A DNA stretch of 64,000 nucleotides from Breoghania sp. (GCF_030066895.1 NZ_JASJAV010000003.1:62001-126000); one strand, 5' to 3'. Shown: positions 9,797-21,817, counted from the stretch's first letter. Numbers and translations are program-made. Notes: generated from the letters alone by a model not told the origin.

Positions 9797-9945
9797 ATTT
9801 AGCGCATTAATTGGGATTTTATCCTATTTCAACATGACCCCGGTCGAACGGACGGACTCGCCGGAACGCCCCTGCCACACTAGAGTTACGCTCAAGCCCG
9901 GCGGGAGAGCGGGTGGGGAGAACAATTCAGGAAGGGAGAGTACCG

Positions 9946-10907
9946 ATGAGCGACAAACGCGCACGTATCTACAATTCGATCACGGAGACTGTCGGCGACA
10001 CGCCTCTCGTGCGGCTCGACCGCCTTGCCAAGGAAAGGGCGTCGAAGCCAATCTGCTGGCCAAGTTTGAGTTCTTCAACCCAATCGCAAGCGTCAAGGAC
10101 CGTATCGGCGTCGACATGATCGACGCGATGGAAGCCGAAGGAAAGATCAAGCTGGGCGAAACGACGCTGATCGAGCCGACCTCGAGCAACACGGGTATAG
10201 GCCTCGCCTTCGTGGCGGCGGCGCGCGGCTACCGGCTGATCCTGGTGATGCCGGAGACCATGTCGATCGAACGCCGCAAGATGGTGGCGCTGCTGGGTAC
10301 AGAGCTTGACCTAACCGAAGGCGCGAAGGGCATGAAGGGTGCGGCCGCGCGCGCCGACACCGAAGAGCTGAAGAAGGAGATCCCGAACTCGGTGATCCCG
10401 CAGCAGTTCGAAAACCCAGCTAACCCGGATATCCATTCCAAGACGACGGCCGAGGAAATCTGGAACGACACGGCCGGCACGGTCGATGCGTTCGTTTCCG
10501 GCGTCGGCACCGGCGGCACGATTACCAGCGTCGGCCGGCTGCTGAAGGAACGCAACCCTGAGGTACGGGTGATCGCGGTTGAACCGGCCGACAACCCGGT
10601 CCTGTCCGGCGGACAGTCGGGACCGCACAAGATCGAGGGCATTGGCGCCGGGTTCATTCCGGGCGTGCTCGACACGAAGATTTATGACGAGGTGGTTTCG
10701 ATCATCAACGACGAAGCCTTCGAAATGGCCCGCTTCGTCGCCAAGACTGAAGGCGTGCCGGTCGGCATTTCCTCCGGCGCGGCGCTGACGGCGGCGGTCA
10801 AGGTCGGCAAGCGGCCGGAGATGAAGGGTAAGAACATCGTCATCATTATCCCCTCGTTTGCCGAGCGCTATCTCTCCACGGCGTTGTTCGAGGGTCTGGG
10901 CGAATAG
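9946..10907 (+). pseudogene. cysK: Cysteine synthase A, single-base frameshift
   Basis: CysK is the PLP-dependent enzyme that makes cysteine from O-acetylserine and sulfide. Translation should start at the ATG at 9946 (GGGAGAG upstream), giving [20 protein letters not shown]. Near 10034-10036 one A is missing from what should be GAAAAGGGC, so the frame breaks after about 30 residues. From there to 10907 the rest of the enzyme is intact in the neighbouring frame, with the [12 protein letters not shown] and [18 protein letters not shown] motifs. The PLP lysine in SVKDRIG is present. One base restores a perfect gene of about 320 residues, so this is either a very recent mutation or a homopolymer sequencing error. 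Confidence 0.93.
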
Positions 10908-10960
10908 GACGCACGGGGCAGTTCGCCCCCCTCCATCCCCTTTACGCACGCAATACGAAA

Positions 10961-10996
10961 AACGCCCCGACGGTTGATCCGCCGGGGCGTTTTTTT
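10961..10996 (+). terminator. Rho-independent terminator after cysK
   Basis: The stem AACGCCCCG / CGGGGCGTT (10961-10969 and 10983-10991) is followed by a run of T to 10996. The 5' A-run makes it plausible in the opposite direction as well, where it could end trpS transcripts that converge from the other side. Confidence 0.85.
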
Positions 10997-11020
10997 CGGA
11001 TCGAACTGTCTGCCAGACGC

Positions 11021-12070
11021 TTACTTGCGCGAGGACAGTAAGCCGACGATGTCCTTCACGCCCTGCAGCACGGGGCGGGCGATTGCGTCGGCACGCTCGG
11101 CGCCATCAGCTAGAACGCCCTCGATATATCCCGGATCATTGTTCAAGCGACGCATCTCGTCGGCAATCGGGGCAAGCTTGGCGACGGCCAGATCGGTCAG
11201 CGCGGGCTTGAACGCGAAGAACTGTGCACCCGCGTGCTCCTTCAGCACGTCCGCGGTCGTCGTCTCGGCCAATGCGGCGTAGATGCCAACCAGGTTCGCC
11301 GCATCCGGGCGCTCCTTCAGACCGTCGACCTCACCGGGAAGCGGCTCGGTATCGGTCTTGGCCTTGCGGACCTTCTTGGCGATCGCATCGGCATCATCGG
11401 TCAGATTGATGCGGGCGAGATCGGGCAGGTCCGACTTCGACATCTTCTTGGTGCCGTCACGCAGGCTCATCACGCGCGTTGCCGGACCGCTGATGACCGG
11501 TTCGGTCATCGGGAAGTATCCCTCTTCCCCGCCAAGGTCCAGCTCGGCGATGCGATCGGCATAGTCGTTGTTGAACTTGGCCGCGATATCGCGGGTCAGT
11601 TCCAGATGCTGCTTCTGATCCTCGCCCACCGGCACGTGAGTGGCCTTGTAGAGAAGGATGTCGGCGGCCATCAGGCTGGGATAGACGAACAGACCGGCGG
11701 ATGCGTTTTCCCGGTTCTTGCCCGCCTTCTCCTTGAACTGGGTCATGCGATTGAGCCAGCCCATGCGTGCGATGCAGTTGAATACCCAGGCAAGCTCGGC
11801 GTGACCGGAGACCTGGCTCTGGTTGAAGATGATCGAACCCTTGGGATCGATACCGGCGGCAATATAGGCGGACGCGACTTCGCGGATCGCAGCCTGAAGA
11901 TGGGCCGGATCCTGCCAGACGGTGATGGCGTGCATGTCGACGACGCAATAGACGCAATTGTGGGTTGATTGCAGACCCGCAAACCGCTTGATCGCACCGA
12001 GATAGTTGCCGAGATGGAGATTTCCGGACGGTTGGACGCCAGAAAACACGCGAGCTTCAAACGCACTCAT
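11021..12070 (-). CDS. trpS: Tryptophan-tRNA ligase
   Basis: TrpS charges tRNA-Trp and is an essential class I aminoacyl-tRNA synthetase. Starting at the ATG at 12070, the 349-residue protein reads [16 protein letters not shown] and continues to the HIGH-type signature in HLGNYLGA. The KMSKS loop is present as [10 protein letters not shown] at about residue 195. Length and both ATP-binding motifs are typical for the family. It lies downstream of murJ on the same strand, separated by about 105 bases, and converges on cysK with a bidirectional terminator in between. Confidence 0.96.
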   Translation of the reverse strand: MSAFEARVFSGVQPSGNLHLGNYLGAIKRFAGLQSTHNCVYCVVDMHAITVWQDPAHLQAAIREVASAYIAAGIDPKGSIIFNQSQVSGHAELAWVFNCIARMGWLNRMTQFKEKAGKNRENASAGLFVYPSLMAADILLYKATHVPVGEDQKQHLELTRDIAAKFNNDYADRIAELDLGGEEGYFPMTEPVISGPATRVMSLRDGTKKMSKSDLPDLARINLTDDADAIAKKVRKAKTDTEPLPGEVDGLKERPDAANLVGIYAALAETTTADVLKEHAGAQFFAFKPALTDLAVAKLAPIADEMRRLNNDPGYIEGVLADGAERADAIARPVLQGVKDIVGLLSSRK

Positions 12071-12176
12071 CGATGGGTAACCCTTCGTAAAAATCCGCTC
12101 CGGTGGAGAGAGCTTGCGCGTTATCGCCAACGAAGAGCCCGTGCGCAAGAGCGCAGGACGACAGAATCTTGGCCGA

Positions 12177-13763
12177 TTATTCGGATTTGGCGGATTTGGC
12201 CCCGCGCCGCTTCAAGGCGGCGCGGAAATAGCCAAGAAGATCGACCGCGCCGGTCATCTGGATGAAGATCGCGAAAGTCATCATTCCGATATCGACGAGA
12301 ACGGCAAGCGCCCCGACGCGCAGAAGCAGGGAGGCGGAAGTGAAGATCGACGCCAGGAAGACATAGTAACCCGCGAAAACCAGGACACCCATGAGAGCGC
12401 TCGCCAGGACCAAAAGGGGGAAGTGCTTTTTCAGCGAGGCATCAGGTACGAACGAGCCGCGCCGCCACAACGTGACCATCAGAAGCCCCGCATTGGCCCA
12501 ACCGGCGATCGACGTCGCAAGTGCGATGCCGACATGGGCAAGGACCGGCACCAGCAGCAACGCCCCGGCAACATTGACCACCATGCCGACCCCGGCGAAC
12601 CACATCGGCGTCGCCGTATCTTCCCGCGCGAAGAAGGCTGACGAAAAGACCTTGATGAGCACGAAGGCGGGCAGGCCGATCCCGTAGGCGGCCAGGGCGG
12701 AGGTAGTCGCGGCCGCATCGACTGCATCGAAAGCGCCGCGCTGGAACAGCACTTCGACGATTGGATAGGGAATGACGATAAGAGCGACGGCGGCGGGAAG
12801 CGTCAGCGAGAGACCGAATTCCAGGGCGCGGTTCTGGGTGGCAAGCGCCCCTCGGGTATTTCCGGAGCGCAGAAAACGGGAAAGGTCTGGCAGAAGCACC
12901 ACGCCGATGGCAATGCCGACGATGCCGAGCGGCAACTGATAGACGCGGTCGGCATAGTAAAGATAGGAGACGGCGCCGGCCTGCGTGGAGGCGATGATCG
13001 TGCCGACCGCGATGTTGATCTGGGTGATCCCGCCCGCAATCGCCCCGGGAAGCCCGAGCTTCCAAAGACGCCGCACGGCAAAGGTGTAGTGCGGACGGCG
13101 CAGCTTCAACGAAAAGCCGAAACGCTTCAAAGCGTAGATCAGCGACAGGAGCTGCACGACGCCAGCAAGGGCCACGCCGCAGGCCAGCACGATGACGGAT
13201 GTTTCGCTCGCATCCAGCCCCAGAACCGCGATCACCGTCAGCACCGCGATCATCACGATGTTGAGGAGCACGGGCGCCAGCGCGGAGGCCGTATAGCGGT
13301 TGAAGGTGTTCAGCACGCCGCCGATCAGGGCGAGCAGCGACATGCACAGAAGATAGGGGAAGGTGATCCGCGACAGCAGCACCGCCAGATCGAATTTGCT
13401 CGCATCCTCGGCAAAGCCCGGTGCCAGCACCCAAACGAGCGCGGGCATGGTGATTTCCGCAAGCGCCGTCAGAACCACCAGCGTCCAGAACAGAGCGGCC
13501 AGGATTTCCTCGCCGAACCGACGCGCGCCGTCGCGCCCATCCTCTTCCAGCGATCGGGCAAAGAGCGGCACGAAGGCAGAATTGAACGCGCCTTCGGCAA
13601 AAAGCCTGCGGAACAGGTTCGGCAGGCGGAAGGCGACGAAGAAGGCATCAGCCACCGGCCCGGTGCCGACGAAACCGGCGATCAGCACATCGCGAGCGAA
13701 ACCCAGAACACGGCTTGCGGCGGTCGCCCCGCCGACGGTGGCGAAGTTCCGCAAGAGGCTCAT
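12177..13763 (-). CDS. murJ: Lipid II flippase MurJ
   Basis: MurJ moves lipid-linked peptidoglycan precursors across the inner membrane. It is a polytopic member of the MOP exporter superfamily and is essential in most bacteria. The 528-residue product is hydrophobic throughout, with about 14 membrane segments. The N-terminus [20 protein letters not shown] and the following [10 protein letters not shown] and [20 protein letters not shown] are family hallmarks, including the Arg residues of the central cavity. The ATG overlaps the glnD stop (ATGA), so the two are coupled. The glnD-murJ-trpS order is common in rhizobia. Confidence 0.96.
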   Translation of the reverse strand: MSLLRNFATVGGATAASRVLGFARDVLIAGFVGTGPVADAFFVAFRLPNLFRRLFAEGAFNSAFVPLFARSLEEDGRDGARRFGEEILAALFWTLVVLTALAEITMPALVWVLAPGFAEDASKFDLAVLLSRITFPYLLCMSLLALIGGVLNTFNRYTASALAPVLLNIVMIAVLTVIAVLGLDASETSVIVLACGVALAGVVQLLSLIYALKRFGFSLKLRRPHYTFAVRRLWKLGLPGAIAGGITQINIAVGTIIASTQAGAVSYLYYADRVYQLPLGIVGIAIGVVLLPDLSRFLRSGNTRGALATQNRALEFGLSLTLPAAVALIVIPYPIVEVLFQRGAFDAVDAAATTSALAAYGIGLPAFVLIKVFSSAFFAREDTATPMWFAGVGMVVNVAGALLLVPVLAHVGIALATSIAGWANAGLLMVTLWRRGSFVPDASLKKHFPLLVLASALMGVLVFAGYYVFLASIFTSASLLLRVGALAVLVDIGMMTFAIFIQMTGAVDLLGYFRAALKRRGAKSAKSE

Positions 13764-16579
13764 TTGGCAGCAACCACGGCGCGTTGACCGGGCTTGGCCG
13801 CGCGGGCCTGCCCCTCACCGTCGAAGGCCTCCGTCAATCGCTGACGGATATTGGCCTGCCGCGAGATGTTGGAGATCTTCTGCCCCGTCAGATCGGTCAC
13901 ATAGAAAACGTCGACCGCGCGCTCACCGAAGGTCGCGACGTGAGCCGAGGCGATATTGAGATTGAGCGCGGAAATCTCGCGGGTGAGATCATAGAGCAGG
14001 CCCGGCCGGTCGAGACCGGACATTTCCAACACCGTGTGCTGCTCGGAAACGGCGTTCTTGACGAGAACCTCCGTCTCGAGCCGGAAAGCCTTGGCGCGGT
14101 TTCGCCCGGCGGATGCGCTCTTGTGAACGACACTGTCGGGCAGTTTCTGCTGGCCGCGCAGGCAATCGCGAATGAGCTTGGTCACCCGCTCGCCGCGCCG
14201 GGTCTCGTCCGCATCGTCCGGCAATTCGCGCGTGACGAAAATGGAATCGAGCGCGAGCGCGTCGGTCATCGTGTAGATATGCGCATCGACGATGTTCGCA
14301 CCGGCAACCGAGCAGGCCCCGGCAATAGTCGACAGCAAACGGGGATGATCGGGGGCGAGAACCGTGATTTCGGTGACGCCCTCGAAGGCATGGGTGTCGA
14401 CGCTGGTCGCCAGCCGATCGCCGGAGGTATCGGCCTCGCGGATCATGGCCGCGTGAGCGCACTTCTCCTTCAGGTCGACGCGCACCCAATAGGCAGGATA
14501 GTGGCGCTGGCGGTAGGCCTCGATCTCTTCCGCACTCCACCCGCCGAGAATCTTGGCAAGTTCGGCCTGGGCCGCCGCGACATGGCTTTCGCCGATATGC
14601 GAGGACCCACCGGTGAGTACGGCTTCGGTCTCGTAATAAAGCGTGCGCAGAAGCTGACCCTTCCAGCCGGTGAAGACACCCGGCCCCACGGCCTTGATGT
14701 CGGCGACGGTCAGGATCAGCAGGAGTTTCAACCGTTCCGGCGTCTGCACCACGGAGACGAAATCGGAGATCGTCTTGCGGTCGTTGAGATCGCGCGACTG
14801 GGCGATGGTGCTCATCACGAGATGATACTCGATGAGCCAGGAAACTGTTTCCGTTTCGCCCGGCGTCAGCCCGAGCCGCGGACACAGCCGCTTGGCAATG
14901 CGCGCACCGACGATGGAATGATCTTCCGGCCGCCCCTTGGCGATATCGTGCAGGAACAGCGCGACGTAGAGAACGCGGCAGCTCTGGATTTCCTTGATCA
15001 GCCCGGTCGCCAGCGGATGATCGTTGCCGCGCTCGCCGCGTTCCAGTTCGGAGAGAACGCCGATGGCGCGCAGCAGATGCTCGTCCACCGTGTAATGGTG
15101 ATACATGTTGAACTGCATCATCGCCACGACCTTGCCGAAGTCGGGAATGAAGCGGGAGAGAACGCCTGCCTCGCTCATCCGTCGCAAAACCGTTTCGGGA
15201 TCGTTGCGGGAGGTGAGGATGCAGAGGAAGAGCCGGTTGGCTTCCTGATTGGAGCGCAGATCCTTGCCGATCAGCCGCCGCGAGCGGCGCACGAGGCGCA
15301 TGGCTTCGGGGTGAAAGAGCAGGTCGTGCCGCTCGGCCAGCGCGAAGATGCGGATCAGGTTGACCGGATCGCGGGTGAAGACGTCCTCGTTGGCAACATT
15401 CAGCCGGTCGTGCTCGACGACGAAATCCTTCGAGCCGTCCAGCAGCCGACGCCGGTGAGATCCGCGCAAGACGCCCAGAAAACGCGACAGGTCCGGCGTC
15501 TGCTTGACGTGCTTTTCCTCCAGATTGGCGCAGACGATCCGCGTCAGATCGCCGACATCCTTGGCGACGAGGAAATAGTGCTTCATGAAGCGTTCGACGT
15601 CGCGCTGGCCGGGATGTTCCGTATAGCCGAGGCTCTGGGCGATTTCGCGCTGGATATCAAAGGAGAGACGCTCCTCGGACCGCCCGGTGAGGAAATGCAT
15701 GTGGCAGCGCACCGCCCACAGGAAATCCTCGCACTGAACGAAGCGATTGTACTCGCGCTTGGAGAAGACGCCCGCCTTCACCATCTCGCTGCCGGATTGC
15801 ACGCGGTAGGCGTATTTGGCGATCCAGAACAGGGTGTTGAGATCGCGCAAGCCGCCCTTACCCTCCTTGACGTTGGGCTCCACCAGATAGCGCGAGGCAC
15901 CCTGGCAGCGATGGCGATCATCGCGTTCGGCAAGCTTGGTCGCGACGAATTCCGTATCCGTATTCTTCACGACCTCTTCATCGAAGCGCTTTTCCAGCTC
16001 TTCGAAGAGGGCCCCATCACCCCAAAGACAGCGCGCCTCGAGAATAGCGGTGCGGATGGTCATGTCGGAACACGCGAGACGGATGCAATCGTTGACCGAA
16101 CGCGTGGCGTGACCGACCTTCAGGCCGAGATCCCAGAGCATGTAGAGAATGTATTCGACAACCTGCTCGTCCCAGGGCGTCTGCTTGTAGGGTAGCACGA
16201 ACAGGAGATCGACATCGGATCCGGGCGCCAGCGTGCCGCGGCCGTATCCCCCAACAGCCACCACCGACATATGTTTGGCCGACGACGCATTCGTGACCCG
16301 ATAGACGTGCCAAACCGCGAAATCGTAGATCACGCGGATGAGCTCGTCCTGGATATAGGCCAGGCGCTCGGCGCATCTCACCCCGTCGCCATCCTCGCGC
16401 AGCCGCCGCTTCACTTCCGCGCGTCCTTCCTGATAGGCGTTCTTGAGAACCGTCAAAACCTTGGAACGAATCTTGGGATCGGAACCGTCCCCGTCCTTGT
16501 CAGTGGTCAGCGCATCCAGGGTCGCGCGTAAATCCTCGGCGTCGATCAGTCCGGCGAAAATGTCGCTCTTATTGGTCAT
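13760..16579 (-). CDS. glnD: Bifunctional PII uridylyltransferase / uridylyl-removing enzyme
   Basis: GlnD senses glutamine and adds UMP to, or removes it from, the PII signal proteins, and thereby controls nitrogen assimilation. The 939-residue product has the expected order of domains: an N-terminal nucleotidyltransferase with GGYGRGTLAPGSDVDLLF near residue 110, the GlnD-type helical region, an HD hydrolase domain with LFLHDIAKGRPEDHS, and two C-terminal ACT domains that bind glutamine (from about residue 740). The reading frame is uninterrupted. No clear Shine-Dalgarno precedes the ATG at 16579, so the exact start is slightly uncertain. The mutS-glnD-murJ order is the rhizobial standard. 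Confidence 0.96.
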   Translation of the reverse strand: MTNKSDIFAGLIDAEDLRATLDALTTDKDGDGSDPKIRSKVLTVLKNAYQEGRAEVKRRLREDGDGVRCAERLAYIQDELIRVIYDFAVWHVYRVTNASSAKHMSVVAVGGYGRGTLAPGSDVDLLFVLPYKQTPWDEQVVEYILYMLWDLGLKVGHATRSVNDCIRLACSDMTIRTAILEARCLWGDGALFEELEKRFDEEVVKNTDTEFVATKLAERDDRHRCQGASRYLVEPNVKEGKGGLRDLNTLFWIAKYAYRVQSGSEMVKAGVFSKREYNRFVQCEDFLWAVRCHMHFLTGRSEERLSFDIQREIAQSLGYTEHPGQRDVERFMKHYFLVAKDVGDLTRIVCANLEEKHVKQTPDLSRFLGVLRGSHRRRLLDGSKDFVVEHDRLNVANEDVFTRDPVNLIRIFALAERHDLLFHPEAMRLVRRSRRLIGKDLRSNQEANRLFLCILTSRNDPETVLRRMSEAGVLSRFIPDFGKVVAMMQFNMYHHYTVDEHLLRAIGVLSELERGERGNDHPLATGLIKEIQSCRVLYVALFLHDIAKGRPEDHSIVGARIAKRLCPRLGLTPGETETVSWLIEYHLVMSTIAQSRDLNDRKTISDFVSVVQTPERLKLLLILTVADIKAVGPGVFTGWKGQLLRTLYYETEAVLTGGSSHIGESHVAAAQAELAKILGGWSAEEIEAYRQRHYPAYWVRVDLKEKCAHAAMIREADTSGDRLATSVDTHAFEGVTEITVLAPDHPRLLSTIAGACSVAGANIVDAHIYTMTDALALDSIFVTRELPDDADETRRGERVTKLIRDCLRGQQKLPDSVVHKSASAGRNRAKAFRLETEVLVKNAVSEQHTVLEMSGLDRPGLLYDLTREISALNLNIASAHVATFGERAVDVFYVTDLTGQKISNISRQANIRQRLTEAFDGEGQARAAKPGQRAVVAAK

Positions 16580-16767
16580 GGGGGAGGGATCTGGGTACAG
16601 CGAGTCACGTCACGTTATATCAAGGGTCAAAGCAACGCACGCGAGGCTTTTCGGTTTTGGCCGCATTGATGGGAGCGAAAGAGCAGGCCCGTCGGGAAAC
16701 ATCCCCTTCAGATAGCATTATCGGGTGAATGATCCGTCAGCCGGAATCCGTACTGCCCGTACGGATC

Positions 16768-19485
16768 TCACGGCTTGGTTTCCGCCCGCTTCGCCTTCAG
16801 CTTGTAAAGCGCCTCGTGCGCCTGGCGCGGCGTCATGTCATCGGGGTCAAACGTATCGAGGAGTTCGGCCAGCGCGCCATCATGAAGAGAGGCGGCAACC
16901 TGCGGGCGAGGATTCTGCGCAGCGAAAAGCGGCAGATCGTCGATCAGGGCTTCTGCTGGGGCACGCCGATCCTGTTCCTCAAGCTGGGCCAGGACCGCGC
17001 GGGCACGTTCCACCACAGATCCCGGCAAACCGGCGAGCTTCGCCACCTGAATGCCGTAGGAACGATCCGCCGCGCCAGGCACGATCTCGTGTAGGAAGAC
17101 GACATCGCCCTTCCATTCCTTGACCTTGACGGTGGCGTTTTCCAACCGATCGAGGCGTTGGGAAAGTGCAGTCAGTTCGTGATAGTGGGTAGCGAACAGG
17201 GATCGCGCCCGGTTGATCTCGTGCAGATGCTCGATCGCCGCCCAGGCGATCGACAGGCCGTCGAAGGTCGCCGTGCCGCGCCCGATCTCGTCGAGGATCA
17301 CCAGCGAACGCTCGCCCGCCTGATTGAGGATGGCGGCGGTTTCCACCATCTCCACCATGAAGGTGGAGCGACCGCGCGCCAGATCGTCCGCCGCGCCGAC
17401 GCGCGAGAAAAGGCGGTCGACCACACCGATATGGGCAAAGGCGGCCGCAGGCACATAGGACCCCATCTGCGCAAGCACCGCGATCAACGCGTTCTGGCGC
17501 AGGAATGTGGACTTACCGGCCATGTTCGGGCCGGTCACCAGCCAGATCCGGCCGTTTCCTTTGCCTGCTTCGGGCCCGAGATCGCAGTCATTGACAACGA
17601 AGGGCTCGCCCGTATCGCGCCGAATCGCCTGTTCGACCACCGGATGCCGTCCGCCCTCGATATCGAAAGCGAGGCTGTCATCGACGGTCGGGCGGGCATA
17701 GCCTTCCGCTTCCGCGAGCACGGCAAGGGCAGCCGTCACATCGAGAATGGCCAAAGCCTCGGCCGCCGCCTTGACCGCATCGCCCGTGGCCACGATGGAG
17801 GCGGCCAGATCTGCGAAGATCTCCAGTTCGATAGCAAGCGAGCGCTCGCCCGCATTGGCGATCTTGGTCTCCAGATCGGACAGCTGAGTGGTGGTGAAAC
17901 GCATCGCACCGGCCATGGTCTGGCGATGGATGAAGGTGCCCGGATCACTGGTGAGCTTTTCCGCATGCGCGGTGGGAACCTCGATGAACCAGCCCAGCAC
18001 GTTGTTGTACTTGATCTTGAGAACGCGGACACTGGTCGCCTCAGCATAGTCGGCCTGAAGACCGGCAATAACCTCTCGGCTTTCGTCGCGCAACCGGCGC
18101 AATTCGTCGAGTTCGCCCATGTAGCCTTTGCGCACAAACCCGCCGTCGCGCTTGAGCAGGGGCAGTTCGTCATCAAGCGCGGCCGCAAGCGTTTCCATCA
18201 GATCGCGCGGCGACGCGGCCAGGGCATTGAGCGCGGAGGCCAGTTCCGAGGGCGGCTTGCTCGGGCAATTCTTCAGGAGATCAGCGATCTCAAACGCGGC
18301 TTCCAGCCCGTGCCGGACGGCGGCGAGATCACGCGGACCGGCGCGGTCGAGCGCGATCCGCGACAGGGCACGCGGCATGTCGGGCGCGGCGCGAAGCGCA
18401 CTACGTAGCCGCTCGCGCAGCAACGTGTCCTCGTGCAGATAGGCGAGTGAATCGTGGCGCCGCGCAATCTCGTCCGGATCGGTGAGCGGAGCGGCGAGAC
18501 GATCGGCAAGCAGTCGCGAGCCGCCGCCGGTCACCGTGCGATCAATGACGGAGAGAAGCGATCCGGTCTTTTCGCCCGACAGCGTACGCACCAGTTCCAG
18601 ATTGGCACGCGTTGCCGGATCGATCAGCATGGCGCGGCCGATATGGTCACGCACGGGAGTGTCGAGCGGCGGACGCTGGTCGAGCTGGGTCTTCTCCACA
18701 TAGGCGACGACGGCGGACGCCGCACACAATTCTGCCCGCGTGAAGGTGCCGAACCCGTCAAGCGTCGCGACCTTGTAGAAGGAAGCGAGCCTGTCGGCGG
18801 CCGTCGCGCCGTCGAAGAGTGCGCGGGCAACGGGCACCACCGCTCCGCGCAGGTTTCGCCAGACGGTTTTCAGATCCGGATCGTCATCGAGCACATCGGG
18901 AATGACGACTTCGCTGGCGTCAATTCGGGCGAGTTCGGCGGGCAGATTTATGCCGTCGGCCTCCGTCACGCGGAAGACGCCTGTCGAGATATCGATCCAG
19001 GCGATGCCGAATGTGCCGGATCCTTCGCCGGTGCGCAGACGGGAGACGGCGGCCAGATAATTGTTGGCGCCTGCCTCCAGCAGCCGGTCCTCGGTGAGCG
19101 TTCCAGGCGTGACCAGGCGCACCACATCGCGTCGTACCACCGATTTGGAGCCACGTTTGCGGGCTTCGACCGGGTCCTCCGTTTGCTCGCACACCGCAAC
19201 GCGGTGGCCGAGCGCAATCAGCTTTTGCAGATATTCGTCGGCGGCATGGATCGGCACGCCGCACATGGGAATGTCTTCGCCCAGGTGCTTGCCGCGCTTG
19301 GTCAACGTGATGCCGAGTGCGCGCGAAGCGACCCCCGCATCCTCGAAGAACAATTCGTAAAAGTCCCCCATCCGATAAAACAGCAGGTTATCGGGATTGG
19401 CGGTCTTGATCTCAATATATTGCTCCATCATCGGCGTGATCTGCCGGGAGGAAGCGGGTTTGGTCTCAGCCTTGACACTCGTCAT
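16768..19485 (-). CDS. mutS: DNA mismatch repair protein MutS
   Basis: MutS recognises mismatches and recruits MutL. From the ATG at 19485 the product is 905 residues. The mismatch-binding domain contains the Phe-x-Glu motif in [12 protein letters not shown] (about residues 36-47). The core and clamp domains follow, and then the ABC-type ATPase with Walker [11 protein letters not shown] and Walker [18 protein letters not shown]. No lesion is visible, so the high number of broken genes in this window cannot be put down to an obviously dead mutS. Longer in-frame starts up to 19632 exist but add an atypical leader. The gene is divergent from maeB. Confidence 0.95.
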   Translation of the reverse strand: MTSVKAETKPASSRQITPMMEQYIEIKTANPDNLLFYRMGDFYELFFEDAGVASRALGITLTKRGKHLGEDIPMCGVPIHAADEYLQKLIALGHRVAVCEQTEDPVEARKRGSKSVVRRDVVRLVTPGTLTEDRLLEAGANNYLAAVSRLRTGEGSGTFGIAWIDISTGVFRVTEADGINLPAELARIDASEVVIPDVLDDDPDLKTVWRNLRGAVVPVARALFDGATAADRLASFYKVATLDGFGTFTRAELCAASAVVAYVEKTQLDQRPPLDTPVRDHIGRAMLIDPATRANLELVRTLSGEKTGSLLSVIDRTVTGGGSRLLADRLAAPLTDPDEIARRHDSLAYLHEDTLLRERLRSALRAAPDMPRALSRIALDRAGPRDLAAVRHGLEAAFEIADLLKNCPSKPPSELASALNALAASPRDLMETLAAALDDELPLLKRDGGFVRKGYMGELDELRRLRDESREVIAGLQADYAEATSVRVLKIKYNNVLGWFIEVPTAHAEKLTSDPGTFIHRQTMAGAMRFTTTQLSDLETKIANAGERSLAIELEIFADLAASIVATGDAVKAAAEALAILDVTAALAVLAEAEGYARPTVDDSLAFDIEGGRHPVVEQAIRRDTGEPFVVNDCDLGPEAGKGNGRIWLVTGPNMAGKSTFLRQNALIAVLAQMGSYVPAAAFAHIGVVDRLFSRVGAADDLARGRSTFMVEMVETAAILNQAGERSLVILDEIGRGTATFDGLSIAWAAIEHLHEINRARSLFATHYHELTALSQRLDRLENATVKVKEWKGDVVFLHEIVPGAADRSYGIQVAKLAGLPGSVVERARAVLAQLEEQDRRAPAEALIDDLPLFAAQNPRPQVAASLHDGALAELLDTFDPDDMTPRQAHEALYKLKAKRAETKP

Positions 19486-19622
19486 GGCGGCGACGTTATC
19501 AAACTGATTGTCCAGTTTCACGGCCCACACGGGCAGCTCTGCCTTGTGACACTTGTTTTCGGGGGATAATGGCACGCCCGCCCTGACGTAACCTACGTTA
19601 GGGAAAGAACACGGGGAGAATG

Positions 19623-21774
19623 ATGGCATCACGCGACGAGTCGGCCAAGAGCAGGCTTTCCTTCACCGATCATGAAGTGCTCCTGTTTCATCAGCAGGGC
19701 AAGCCCAGCAAGCTGGAAATCGTACCCACCAAGCCGATGGCGACGCAGCGCGATCTGTCGTTGGCCTATTCGCCGGGCGTCGCGGTACCAGTACTGGCCA
19801 TTAAGGAAGATCCCTCGCGCGCCTTCGACTACACCGCCCGCGGCAATCTCGTCGCGTTGGCGACCAACGGCTCGGTCATTCTCGGGCTCGGCAATCTGGG
19901 TCCGCTCGCCGCCAAGCCGGTGATGGAAGGCCAGTCGATGCTGTTCAAGCGATTTGCCGACGTTGATTCGATCGATCTGGAGATCGACACGGCCGACGTG
20001 GACGAATTCATTAACAGCGTGCGGTATCTCGGCCCCACCTTCGGCGGCATCAATCTGGAAGACATCAAGGCGCCGGACTGCTTCATCATCGAAAGCCGTC
20101 TACGCAAACTGATGGACATTCCCGTCTTTCACGACGACCAGCACGGCACCGCGATCATCGCAACCACCGGGCTCATCAATGCTGCGCTGATCACCGGACG
20201 CGACATCAAGACGATGAAGGTGGTGCGCAACGGCGCGGGAGCGGCCGGGATCGCCTGTATCGAACTGATCAAGGCGATGGGCGTGCCGCATGACAACGTC
20301 ATCCTGTGCGACACCAAGGGCCCGATCTACACCGGCCGCGAAGAGAGTATGAACCAGTGGAAGTCGGCACATGCCGTCAACACCGACGCCCGCTCGCTGG
20401 CTGAAGCGATCAAGGGCGCCGACGTCTTCATGGGCGTTTCGGTGAAGGGCGCGCCGACGCCGGAAATGGTCGCCTCCATGGCCGACCAGCCGATCATCTT
20501 CGCGATGGCCAATCCGGATCCGGAAATCACGCCGGAGGAAGTCGCAAGCGTACGCAAGGACGCCATCATGGCGACGGGGCGCTCCGACTATCCCAACCAG
20601 GTCAACAACGTTCTGGACTTTCCCTATATCTTCCGCGGCGCGCTCGACGTTCAGGCGACGACCATCAACGAGCCGATGAAGATCGCGGCGGCGGAAGCGC
20701 TGGCGGCTCTGGCGCGCGAAGACGTGCCCGACGACATGGCAACCGCCTACAAGGGCAACCGCCCGAAATTCGGCCCGAAATACATCATTCCGGTGCCCTT
20801 CGATCCGCGCCTGATCACCTGCGTCTCGCCGGCGGTTGCCAAGGCGGCGATGGATTCCGGCGTGGCGCGCAAGCCGATCGTCGACATGGAAGCCTATGCC
20901 GCCTCGCTCAACGCGCTGCGTGATCCCGTTGCCGGCACGCTGCAACGCATCTTCACCAAGGTCCGGTCTGCGCCCAAGCGGGTGGTCTTTGCCGAAGGCG
21001 AGGAGCCGCAGGTGATGCGTGCCGCCTCCAATTTCGTCGCCCAGAGGCTCGGCGAGGCGATCCTGATCGGGCGGGAGGACGAGGTCAGCCCCGTCGCCGA
21101 CGAGAAAGGCATCGAACTCAGGGCCGGGATCGAGATCCAGAATGCCCGGCTTTCCAACAAAAACTAGGATTACACTGAATACCTTTATGCCCGCCTGCAA
21201 CGACGCGGCTATCTGCTGCGTGATTGCCAGCGCCTGGTCAACAACGACCGCAACTACTGGGGCGCGATCATGGTCGCGCGGTCGCACGGTTCTTGTGGCA
21301 GACACCGCCGTTCACGACATGCCGAGTTCGGAAGAGCTGGCCGATATCGCGGAAGAGGCAGCCCACGTTGCGCGTCGGCTCGGCTACGAGCCCTGCGTTG
21401 CGATTCTCGCCTTCTCCACCTTCGGCCATCCGGCATCGGAGCGTGCGGAGCGGGTTCGCGAAGCGTTGCAGATCCTCGACAAGCGCCGGATCGATTTCGA
21501 ATATGACGGCGAAATGGCCGCTGATGTGGCGCTCAACATAGACGCCATGGCCGCCTATCCGTTTTGCCGTCTGTCGGGCTTGGCCAACGTGCTGATCATG
21601 CCCACCTTCCACGCCGCCCCCATCTCCACCAAGATGGTGCAGGAGCTGGGCGGCTCGACGATCATCGGCCCGCTGCTCGTCGGTCTCGACAAGCCGGTGC
21701 AGATCGTGCCAATGTCCTCGAAAGATAGCGACATCATCAACATGGCGGCTGTGGCGGCGTATAACGTGACCTGA
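19623..21774 (+). pseudogene. maeB: NADP-dependent malic enzyme, phosphotransacetylase-like domain disrupted
   Basis: MaeB-type malic enzymes decarboxylate malate to pyruvate and are fused to a C-terminal domain resembling phosphotransacetylase. The catalytic part is intact from an ATG at 19623 (GGGGAG upstream), including SLAYSPGVAVPV and PVFHDDQHGTAI. After about 510 residues an in-frame TAG (21165-21167) interrupts the C-terminal domain. The same frame then continues as DYTEYLYARLQRRGYLL to about 21275, where roughly 40 expected residues are missing and the frame changes. The end (TVLVADTAVHDMPSSEELAD onward) is conserved to 21774. In rhizobial malic enzymes the catalytic domain alone can be active and the C-terminal domain affects regulation and assembly, so a truncated enzyme may survive. 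Confidence 0.88.
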
Positions 21775-21817
21775 CACACGGGGGCGGCCGGCTCTCGTAC
21801 CGCCCGTTTTCTCACAG

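Noticed and set aside
9946-10907. Programmed frameshift in cysK
   Set aside because: No slippery heptamer with a downstream structure is present, and the shift corresponds exactly to loss of one A. CysK is not known to be frameshift-regulated.
13715-16195. Long open frame (over 800 codons) opposite glnD, and similar ones opposite mnmG and pcaHG
   Set aside because: These are antisense shadows in GC-rich DNA. The coding strand has a recognisable protein with conserved motifs, and the antisense frames resemble nothing I know and have no ribosome sites.
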